Source of the DNA: Streptomyces sp. A 4/2 | GTDB lineage: Bacteria; Actinomycetota; Actinomycetes; Streptomycetales; Streptomycetaceae | DNA: 64,000 bases | Assembly: GCF_940670765.1 (NCBI RefSeq) | Contig: NZ_CALNVW010000049.1 | Span: 62,001 to 126,000, forward strand | Direction of reading: 5' to 3' | Part shown: one piece after another, positions 45,103 to 52,193 of the stretch | Layout of the letters: each line of letters begins with the position of its first letter | Position numbering within the stretch: the stretch's first letter is position 1 | The notes under the pieces: model-generated | What the model was told of the DNA's origin: nothing | The model's database searches: none | What the model saw: only the letters and a program-made list of their open reading frames with translations | Position numbers and translations under genes: made by a program

Positions 45103-45407
45103 TGGTGGACAACGACCCGCGGTCCACGGCGCCCCGGGCGCTGCGCGCCTCCGTCGGACTGACCATTCTGGCCGCGGCGCTGCTCGTCTGCGGAGCCGCA
45201 GTCGAGGCAACGGACAATCTCCACGGCTCCTCGGCGGACGGGAGCGGAAGCAGCTCACACCCGGCGACGACGGTACGGCCGACCCATGCCCGCCCCCACC
45301 TCTCCGAGACACCGTCGCCGAACTGCCCGCCTCCCACCTCACCGGCACACCTGCCCGGGCCCACGGCCATCGCCACCCCTGGCGGTGGTCCGTTCACCCG
45401 GTGCTAG
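45102..45407 (+). CDS. small single-pass membrane or secreted protein
   Basis: A 101-residue protein: hydrophilic N-terminus of about 17 residues, one hydrophobic segment (SVGLTILAAALLVCGAAV), then a Ser/Thr/Pro-rich extracytoplasmic tail of about 65 residues ending FTRC. The ATG overlaps the VWA stop (TGATG), so it is the last gene of the operon. No family recognised; it may give the complex a surface-exposed element. Confidence 0.7.
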   Translation: MVDNDPRSTAPRALRASVGLTILAAALLVCGAAVEATDNLHGSSADGSGSSSHPATTVRPTHARPHLSETPSPNCPPPTSPAHLPGPTAIATPGGGPFTRC

Positions 45408-45462
45408 TGCCGTTTACCGGCAAGCTCCGCCCCGTCGTGCGGCCCGGCATGCCCCGGACATG

Positions 45463-45497
45463 AAAAAACCCCAGGTCACGGCGAGTGAGTCCTGGGG
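45463..45497 (-). terminator. intrinsic terminator of tRNA-Thr
   Basis: On the minus strand, CCCCAGG pairs with CCTGGGG and is followed by a run of six T. It lies just past the 3' end of the tRNA. Confidence 0.85.
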
Positions 45498-45505
45498 TAA
45501 TTCCG

Positions 45506-45579
45506 GGCCGCCTTCGGGATTCGAACCCGAGACCTACGCATTACGAGTGCGTTGCTCTGGCCAACTGAGCTAAGGCGGC
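45506..45579 (-). tRNA. tRNA-Thr (anticodon CGT)
   Basis: A complete cloverleaf of 74 nt. The acceptor stem pairs GCCGCCT with AGGCGGC, the T arm contains GGTTCGAATCC, and the anticodon stem-loop GCACTCGTAATGC shows the loop CTCGTAA with anticodon CGT, reading ACG threonine codons. CCA is not encoded. An intrinsic terminator follows. Confidence 0.96.
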
Positions 45580-45687
45580 ACGCCCGTCCACACCATGGTG
45601 CGGTCAGCAGCGACGCCAAGTCTACACAGTTTCCAGGGGTGCTCCTGACACACCCCGGTCCCGCTCTTCAGCGCAGGTCAGAGGCGG

Positions 45688-47232
45688 TCAGGAGCACTGC
45701 TTGCCGTTCTTCGGCGGGATGCCGTCCAGGAGGTACGTGTTGATCGCCGTGTCGATGCAGGTGCTGCCCCGGCCGTACGCCGTGTGACCGTCGCCGTCGT
45801 ACGTGAGGAGCGTGCCCGAGGAGAGCTGGGCCGCCAGGGACTTCGCCCACTTGTACGGGGTCGCCGGGTCGCGGATGGTGCCGACCACCACGATCGGGGC
45901 CGCGCCCTTCGCCTCGATGCGGTGGGCGCGGCCGGTGGCGGGGACGGGCCAGTAGGCGCAGTTCAGGGCTGCCCAGGCGAAGCCCCGGCCGAAGACCGGG
46001 GACGCCTTCTCGAAGGAGGGCAGGGCCTTGGTGACGGACGCCGGGGCGGTGAACGCGGGGGGCAGGTCCAGGCAGTTCACCGCGGCGTTGGCGTACATCA
46101 GGTTCGCGTACTTGCCGTCGCCCGACCGCTCGTAGTACGAGTCCGAGAGGGCGAGCAGCCCCGCGCCGTTGCCCGACATCGCCTGGGTGAGCGCGGTGCG
46201 CAGGTCGGGCCAGGACGTCTCGTCGTACATCGCCGAGATCACGCCGGTCGTGGCCAGGGACTCGGTCAGCGGGCGGCTCTGGCCCGTGGGAACCGGCTTC
46301 GCGTCCAGGCGGGAGAAGAACGCCTCCAGGCGGTGGGAGGCATCCGCGGTGGACGCCGTGCCGAGCGGGCAGTTCTTGTGCTTGATGCAGTCCGCCGCGA
46401 AGGACTGGAAAGCGGTCTCGAATCCGGCGGTCTGGTCGCGGTTCATCTCCAGCGACGACAGCGAGGGGTCCATCGCGCCGTCCAGGACGAGGCGGCCGAC
46501 GCGGTCGGGGAAGAGCCCCGCGTACGTCGCCCCGAGGAAGGTGCCGTACGAGGCGCCGACGTAGTTCAGCTTCTTGTCGCCCAGGATCCCCCGCAGGACG
46601 TCCATGTCCCGGGCGGCCTCGACCGTGGAGACGTGCGGAAGGATCTTGGCGGAGTGCTTCTCGCAGCCCTGTGCGAAGCCCTTGAGCGAGGTGGTGAGCT
46701 TCTGGGTCTCGCTCGCGTCGTCCGGGGTCTGGTCGACCTCCGTGTACGCGTCCATCTGCTTGCCGGTCAGGCACGCGACCGGCTCACTGCGAGCCACCCC
46801 GCGCGGGTCGACGGCCACCATGTCGTAGCGGGCGCGGACCGCCGCCGGGTAGCCGATCGCCGCGTACCCCTGAAGGTACTGGATCGCCGAGCCGCCGGGG
46901 CCGCCCGGGTTGACCAGGAGGGAGCCGATCCGCCGGCCGGGGTCCGTCGCCTTCTTGCGGGAGACGGCGAGCTCGATGTCGCCGTCCTTGGGCTTCTGGT
47001 AGTCGAGCGGCGCCTTCATCGTGGCGCACTCGAATCCGGGGGCGCCGCAGGAACGCCACGTCACCTTCTGCGTGTAGTACGGGGCCAGGTCCGCGGACGG
47101 CGCCGACCCCGAGGCCCGGGTGCCGGATGTCGAGGCGCCGGGCGCCGAACTGCCCGACGAGCAGCCCGAAACAAGCAGTCCGGCCAAGGCCAGCACGGTG
47201 ACGGGAGTGGAGAGCAGGCGCCTGAGATCCAT
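45688..47232 (-). CDS. secreted lipoprotein alpha/beta-hydrolase, tripeptidyl aminopeptidase-like
   Basis: A 514-residue exported hydrolase. The signal peptide ends in lipobox LVSGC; the catalytic domain begins after about residue 50. The serine nucleophile elbow is GASYG (NYVGASYGTFLG), the oxyanion region VNPGGPGGSAIQY, and the C-terminal His is in YDGDGHTAYG. This is the streptomycete SlpD/SlpE-type mycelium-associated tripeptidyl aminopeptidase family. The ATG at 47232 gives the signal peptide; an upstream ATG at 47298 would only lengthen it. It starts 70 bp after holB ends, on the same strand. Confidence 0.92.
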   Translation of the reverse strand: MDLRRLLSTPVTVLALAGLLVSGCSSGSSAPGASTSGTRASGSAPSADLAPYYTQKVTWRSCGAPGFECATMKAPLDYQKPKDGDIELAVSRKKATDPGRRIGSLLVNPGGPGGSAIQYLQGYAAIGYPAAVRARYDMVAVDPRGVARSEPVACLTGKQMDAYTEVDQTPDDASETQKLTTSLKGFAQGCEKHSAKILPHVSTVEAARDMDVLRGILGDKKLNYVGASYGTFLGATYAGLFPDRVGRLVLDGAMDPSLSSLEMNRDQTAGFETAFQSFAADCIKHKNCPLGTASTADASHRLEAFFSRLDAKPVPTGQSRPLTESLATTGVISAMYDETSWPDLRTALTQAMSGNGAGLLALSDSYYERSGDGKYANLMYANAAVNCLDLPPAFTAPASVTKALPSFEKASPVFGRGFAWAALNCAYWPVPATGRAHRIEAKGAAPIVVVGTIRDPATPYKWAKSLAAQLSSGTLLTYDGDGHTAYGRGSTCIDTAINTYLLDGIPPKNGKQCS

Positions 47233-47302
47233 CCCCGGAGCGTAGTCGGGCCCCGGCCCGAGCCCCTCTTTTGCAGCCCGTACGAGTGAGCCGGTCAACC
47301 CC

Positions 47303-48514
47303 TCAGCCCGCGCGCAGGGACACCGCCATCGCCTCGACGGCCAGCAGCGGGGCCACGTTGCGGTCCAGCGCCCGACGGCAGGCGGTGATCGCCTCGATCC
47401 GGCGCAGGGTCCTCTCGGGGCTGGAACTCAGCGCGATCCGGTCCAGCGCGTCCCGTACGTCCTCGTTGGCGATGGCCACCTCGGAGCGCAGCTGGAGGGC
47501 CAGCACATCGCGGTAGAAGCCGGTGAGATCCGTCAGCGCGAGGTCGAGCGTGTCGCGCTGGGTACGGGTCGAGCGGCGCTTCTGGCGGTCGGCCAGTTCC
47601 TTCATGGCCCCTGCCGTACCGCGCGGCATCCGGCCACCCGCGGATGCACCGAGCGCGGCCTTCAGCTCCTCGGTCTCCTTGGTGTCGGTGCCCTCCGCGA
47701 CCTCCTTGGCGTCCTCGGTCGCGGCGTCGATCAGTTCCTGGGCGGACTTCAGACAGCCCCCGATCTCCTCGACCCGCAGCGGCATCTTGAGCACGGCCGC
47801 GCGGCGGGCGCGGGCGCGCTCGTCGGTGGCCAGGCGGCGGGCCCGGCCGATGTGTCCCTGCGTGGCACGGGCCGCTTCCCACGCCCGCTGCGGATCGATG
47901 CCGTCCCGCCGGACGAGGATGTCGGCGACCGCTTCCACCGGGGGGGTACGCAGGGTGAGATTGCGGCAGCGGGAACGGATCGTCGGCAGTACGTCTTCGA
48001 GCGACGGCGCGCAGAGCAGCCAGACCGTCCGGGGGGCGGGCTCCTCGACGGCCTTCAGCAGGACGTTCCCCGCGCCCTCGGTGAGGCGGTCGGCGTCCTC
48101 CATCACGATGACCTGCCAGCGGCCGACCGCCGGGGAGAGCTGGGCCCGGCGGACCAGTTCGCGGGTCTCCTTCACACCGATGGAGAGCTGGTCGGTGCGG
48201 ACGACCTCGACGTCCGCGTGCGTCCCGACGAGAGCGGTGTGGCAGCCGTCGCAGAAGCCGCAGCCCGGGATGCCGCCGAGCGCGCGGTCGGGGCTGACGC
48301 ACTGGAGGGCGGCGGCGAAGGCGCGGGCGGCGGTCGACCGGCCGGAGCCGGGCGGGCCCGTGAACAGCCATGCGTGCGTCATCGTCGACTTCGACATGGC
48401 GTCGGTGGAGGTGCGCTCGGTGTTGGCCGTGACGAGCGCGTCGGCGTCCCGGGCGGCGGCGGCGAGCTGCGTCTGAACGCGGTCCTGGCCTACGAGGTCG
48501 TCCCATACGGCCAT
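47303..48514 (-). CDS. holB: DNA polymerase III subunit delta-prime
   Basis: A 403-residue clamp-loader subunit. AAA+ domain (1-200): Walker-A-like GPPGSGRS (Lys replaced by Arg, as allowed in delta-prime), the Cys-rich zinc module CGFCDGCHT, Walker B VIVMEDADRL, and the sensor-1 SRC motif IRSRCRNL. The C-terminal collar is helical with an unusually long charged region (AATEDAKEVAEGTDTKETEEL). ATG 48514 lies just downstream of a large palindrome. It follows tmk by 290 bp, the conserved tmk-holB order. Confidence 0.93.
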   Translation of the reverse strand: MAVWDDLVGQDRVQTQLAAAARDADALVTANTERTSTDAMSKSTMTHAWLFTGPPGSGRSTAARAFAAALQCVSPDRALGGIPGCGFCDGCHTALVGTHADVEVVRTDQLSIGVKETRELVRRAQLSPAVGRWQVIVMEDADRLTEGAGNVLLKAVEEPAPRTVWLLCAPSLEDVLPTIRSRCRNLTLRTPPVEAVADILVRRDGIDPQRAWEAARATQGHIGRARRLATDERARARRAAVLKMPLRVEEIGGCLKSAQELIDAATEDAKEVAEGTDTKETEELKAALGASAGGRMPRGTAGAMKELADRQKRRSTRTQRDTLDLALTDLTGFYRDVLALQLRSEVAIANEDVRDALDRIALSSSPERTLRRIEAITACRRALDRNVAPLLAVEAMAVSLRAG

Positions 48515-48551
48515 GTGGTCGCCCCTTCGGTGCGGTCGTGCGGGTGCGGAT

Positions 48552-48585
48552 ACAGGTATCCACATACCGGTATGTGGATACCTGT
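48552..48585. promoter_or_regulatory. 34-bp perfect palindrome 38 bp upstream of holB
   Basis: ACAGGTATCCACATACC is followed directly by its exact reverse complement, with no loop. It lies in the 290-bp gap between tmk and holB; half-site-like sequences (GTGTGTGGACAAC, GTGCGGATACC) continue to about 48626. It could be an operator or a cruciform element. Confidence 0.6.
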
Positions 48586-48748
48586 GTGTGGACAACAGTG
48601 TGCGGATACCGGTGCGGACAGGCGGGTGCGCGTCGTCGCACCCGTCCGCCCGGCGCCGGTTCTTGCTGTGCGGGATCCATTGTGGCGCAGGGGTCCGACA
48701 ACCCGGCCGCGCGTCCGGCCGTACGCCCGACGCGAGGCCCTGCAGCGC

Positions 48749-48797
48749 CGGGAAGGCCGAAGGCCGGGGACCGATGCCCCGGCCCCCGGCCTTCCCG
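48749..48797 (-). terminator. hairpin after tmk
   Basis: GGGAAGGCC-GAA-GGCCGGGG pairs with CCCCGGCC-CCC-GGCCTTCCC, two stem blocks separated by a 3x3 internal loop. It lies 8 bp beyond the tmk stop (minus strand). Confidence 0.7.
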
Positions 48798-48804
48798 TGC
48801 GGTG

Positions 48805-51800
48805 TCAGCGCCGGCCTCTGCCCCGGCCCCTGTTGTCGCGCTCGTCGTCGTGGTCCGTGCCCAGCAGTTCGTCCGCCAGCGACGGCAGGTCGTCCAGCGG
48901 GGTCTCCTCCGCCCAGTCCGAACGGCGGCGCGGGCGCTCCGGGTCGAACTGCGGCAGCTCCCGGGTGCGCTCGTTCGCGTTCTCCGGGGGCGCCTGCCGC
49001 GGCTCGTCCCGGAAGTAGCCGGGCGGTACCCGGTCCGCCGGGGTGGCGCCCCGTACCGGCCTCGGCGGCTCCGTGGCCTCCGCGAACTTGGGGATCACCG
49101 TGGTCTCGTCCGCGTCCGAGTGCCGCTGCGCTCCTCGCGGATCGCCCGAGTCCCTCGGGCCGTCGGCGTCCTTCGGCTTCCGGGGGGCCGGGTGCTCCTC
49201 GATCTTCGGGATCACCGTCGTCTCCTCGGAGTCCGGACGCGACGGCTCCGGACGCGACGGCGTGGAGGGCATGGCGGCGACCGGCTGCGTCACGTCGTTC
49301 GCGCCCACGACCGGTGTCTCCACCGTCGTCTCGTTGTCCGCGGCGGTCGCTGCGGCAGCCGCGGCTTCGGCGGCCTCCGCCTCGGCCTGACGGCGCGCCT
49401 CCTCGGCCCTCAGCAGCGCTTCCTCGGCCAGGCGCTGCTTCTCCTTGCGGCGCTCCTCGGCCTCGGCCCGCAGCCGGGCCTGCTCCTCCTTCTGCCGGCG
49501 CAGGCGCTCCTGCTCCTGCTCCCGCACCTGCTCCTCGGCCTCGCGGCGGAGCCTCTCCTCCTCGGCGAGACGCCTGGCCTCCTCGGCCTGCCTGCGGGCT
49601 TCCTCCGCCTGGCGCTCCGCCTCGCGCCGCTTCGCCTCTTCGAGTTCGCGGCGCTTGCGCTCCTCCTCCTCGGCGCGCAGCTTCGCGAGCTGTGCCTGGC
49701 GCTCGCGCTCCAGGCGCTCCTCCTCCGCCTTGCGGGCCGCTTCCTCCTCGGCCTTCCTGCGGGCTTCCTCAGCAGCGGCCCTCCGCGCCTCTTCCTGGGC
49801 CTTGATCTCGGCCTCGGAGAGCGGCAGCAGCTGGTCGAGCCGGTGGCGTACGACGGTGGTGATCGCCTCCGGTTCCTGCGCCCCGTCCACCACGAGGTAG
49901 CGCCCGGGATCGGCCGAAGCCAGCGTCAGGAACCCGGCCCGTACCCGCTGGTGGAACTCGGCGGGCTCCGACTCCAGCCGGTCCGGCGCCTCGGTGAAGC
50001 GCTCGCGCGCGGCCTCCGGGGAGACGTCGAGCAGCACCGTCAGATGCGGTACGAGTCCGTCCGTCGCCCAGCGGGAGATACGGCCGATCTCGGTCGGCGA
50101 CAGCTCGCGCCCCGCCCCCTGGTAGGCCACCGACGAGTCGATGTAGCGGTCGGAGATGACGATCGCGCCGCGCTCCAGGGCGGGGCGTACGACCGAATCG
50201 ATGTGCTCGGCGCGGTCGGCCGCGTACAGCAGCGCTTCCGCGCGGTTGGAGAGACCGGCCGACGAGACGTCCAGCAGGATCGACCGCAGCCGCTTGCCGA
50301 CCGGCGTCGCGCCCGGTTCGCGGGTGACGACGACCTCGTGGCCCTTGGCGCGGATCCACTCGGCGAGCGCCTCCACCTGGGTGGACTTCCCGGCGCCGTC
50401 GCCGCCCTCCAGGGCGAGGAAGAAACCGGTCTCCGACGGGGACTGCGCCGGGTCGGCGCCGCCGCGCAGCGCATCGCGCAGATCGCTGCGGAGCGGTACG
50501 CCCGAACGGTCGTCGGCCTTGGCCAGGACCAGCGCGGCCACCGGCAGCAGCAGCGCGCCGACCAGCATCAGCGTGAAGGCGGCGCCGCCGTGCGCGAAGA
50601 CGAACTGCCCGTTCGCGAGGTGGTGCGGGCCGATCGCCGCGGCGACCAGCGGGGCCACGATCGCGCCGAGGGCGACAGCGACCCGTACGACCGCCTGCAG
50701 ATGCTCGGCGATACGTGTCCGCCGGGCCTCCTCGGTCTCCTGGTCGACGAGGGTGTGCGCGATGTTCGCGGCGACACCGGCGGACCAGCCGGCCAGCGTC
50801 GCGATCAGCACCACCGTCGCGGTGTCCGGGACCAGGCCCATCACCAGCAGCGCCACGCCCGTCAGGGTGATCGCCAGCGCGAGCAGCCGACGGCGGGAGA
50901 AGCCGGGCAGGGTCCTGGGCGCGGTACGGATACCGATGACCGTGCCCCCGGTCAGCGCGAGAACGAGCAGCGCGAACGCCACCGGGCCGCCGCCCAGGTC
51001 GATGGCGTCCAGGACGGCCACGGCCGCGGCGGACGCGATGGCTCCGGCCACGGCGGCGGCAGCCAGGACGAGCAGCGGGATCGCGCCGGTACGGCCCTTG
51101 TCGGGGCCGGCTCCGTTGGACGGGCGGCGCAGCCCCTCCAGCGGGGAACGGGCGCGGGGCGTCTGGCCGTCGGGCAGTTCGAGGAAGTACAGCGTCGAGA
51201 CGGACGCCGCGAAGAGCCCGGCGGCGACGTACGACCCGAGACCCGCCTGGTGCAGCGAGAACCAGTCGATGCCGGTGCCCAGCAGATTGCTGATCAGCAT
51301 GGCGACGAGCAGCACGGCGGCAGCCGCCGGAACGGCGAGGAACGTCGTACGGAGCGAGAGCCGGCGCAGCGCTTCGAGGTGGTCGGGCAGCGGGCGCACC
51401 GCCACGGCTTCCGGAGGCGGGGACGGCAGCAGCGCGGGGGCCGCGCTCTCCTTGGCGACCGTCCAGAAACGCTCGGCGACCCCGGCGACGAAGACGGTGA
51501 CCAGCAGGACAGCGGGCGCCTTGGCCGGGGTCCAGTTGATCCACAGCGGGGCGATGATCAGCAGCGCGACCCGGAGGCCGTCCGCGCAGATCATGGTCCA
51601 GCGGCGGTCGAGGGGCCCGTTCGGCGCGGTCAGCGCGGCCACCGGGCCGAGCAGTACGGCCCCGAAGAGCAAGGTGGCAAGGGCCCGCGCGCCGAATACG
51701 GCGGCTACGGCGAAGGCGGCACCTCGGTACCCGCCCCCGAAGGATTCTTGCGAGACCGCCGCCTGCAACGACAGCAGCAGAAGCACGAGAAGGGCGAGGG

Positions 51801-51948
51801 CATCGCCGATATTGCCGACGAGCTGAGCGCTCCACAGCCGCCGGAGCGGAGGGATGCGCAACAAGGCTCGGACGGCGCGCTCGCGTGAGTCTGCGGCTAG
51901 TTCGTCGGAGGTGGGGCTCACGACCGTTGGCTGCTCGGCTCGCGTCAT
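48805..51948 (-). CDS. tmk: dTMP kinase fused to an MFS-like membrane domain and a coiled-coil tail
   Basis: A 1047-residue protein. Residues about 30-480 form an MFS-like membrane domain (about twelve segments, starting RIPPLRRLWSAQLVGNIGDALALL). Residues about 510-715 are thymidylate kinase: P-loop GGDGAGKST, TREPGATPVG, and DRYIDSSVAYQG, so dTMP phosphorylation is expected. Residues about 717-865 are a highly charged coiled coil (EEARRKAEEEAARKAEEE). The tail (865-1047) is disordered with two ETTVIPK motifs. This N-terminal fusion is typical of streptomycetes and relatives. The transport function of the MFS part is unknown. It precedes holB. Confidence 0.92.
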   Translation of the reverse strand: MTRAEQPTVVSPTSDELAADSRERAVRALLRIPPLRRLWSAQLVGNIGDALALLVLLLLSLQAAVSQESFGGGYRGAAFAVAAVFGARALATLLFGAVLLGPVAALTAPNGPLDRRWTMICADGLRVALLIIAPLWINWTPAKAPAVLLVTVFVAGVAERFWTVAKESAAPALLPSPPPEAVAVRPLPDHLEALRRLSLRTTFLAVPAAAAVLLVAMLISNLLGTGIDWFSLHQAGLGSYVAAGLFAASVSTLYFLELPDGQTPRARSPLEGLRRPSNGAGPDKGRTGAIPLLVLAAAAVAGAIASAAAVAVLDAIDLGGGPVAFALLVLALTGGTVIGIRTAPRTLPGFSRRRLLALAITLTGVALLVMGLVPDTATVVLIATLAGWSAGVAANIAHTLVDQETEEARRTRIAEHLQAVVRVAVALGAIVAPLVAAAIGPHHLANGQFVFAHGGAAFTLMLVGALLLPVAALVLAKADDRSGVPLRSDLRDALRGGADPAQSPSETGFFLALEGGDGAGKSTQVEALAEWIRAKGHEVVVTREPGATPVGKRLRSILLDVSSAGLSNRAEALLYAADRAEHIDSVVRPALERGAIVISDRYIDSSVAYQGAGRELSPTEIGRISRWATDGLVPHLTVLLDVSPEAARERFTEAPDRLESEPAEFHQRVRAGFLTLASADPGRYLVVDGAQEPEAITTVVRHRLDQLLPLSEAEIKAQEEARRAAAEEARRKAEEEAARKAEEERLERERQAQLAKLRAEEEERKRRELEEAKRREAERQAEEARRQAEEARRLAEEERLRREAEEQVREQEQERLRRQKEEQARLRAEAEERRKEKQRLAEEALLRAEEARRQAEAEAAEAAAAAATAADNETTVETPVVGANDVTQPVAAMPSTPSRPEPSRPDSEETTVIPKIEEHPAPRKPKDADGPRDSGDPRGAQRHSDADETTVIPKFAEATEPPRPVRGATPADRVPPGYFRDEPRQAPPENANERTRELPQFDPERPRRRSDWAEETPLDDLPSLADELLGTDHDDERDNRGRGRGRR

Positions 51949-52122
51949 CCGACCAGCGTATCCGGACCGGTCAAATCCCCGCCGGGCCCCCCGAACATTT
52001 GGGCGGGTCGATTGTGTGCCCATGCGGTGCGGGTCCTGGCCCCGGACCGGCAGCAGGACGGACGTATGCGAAGTGGCCGGTACGTTGCGCCCATTTCCCG
52101 CGCACCGTACCGGCCACCCTCC

Positions 52123-52193
52123 CGATTCGACCGGGCGTGTCTACTCGTCCGATTCGACCGGGGGTGTCTACTCGTCCGCCGCGTCTACTCGTC
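52123..52193. repeat. 27-bp tandem repeat with a third truncated copy, at the topA stop codon
   Basis: Units CGATTCGACCGGGNGTGTCT then ACTCGTC at 52123 and 52150, and a shorter unit CGCCGCGTCTACTCGTC at 52177. Each ends in CTACTCGTC, the complement of GAC-GAG-TAG, so the last residues and stop codon of topA are effectively triplicated. Confidence 0.85.

Noticed and set aside
45506..45579. tRNA-Thr as a proven attachment site of an integrated element
   Set aside because: No integrase gene or duplicated tRNA end was seen in the window; retained only as a low-interest idea.
48538..51888. A 1116-residue plus-strand frame opposite tmk
   Set aside because: It is antisense to the tmk fusion, lacks a ribosome site, and its Leu/Arg repeats mirror the coiled-coil codons of tmk.
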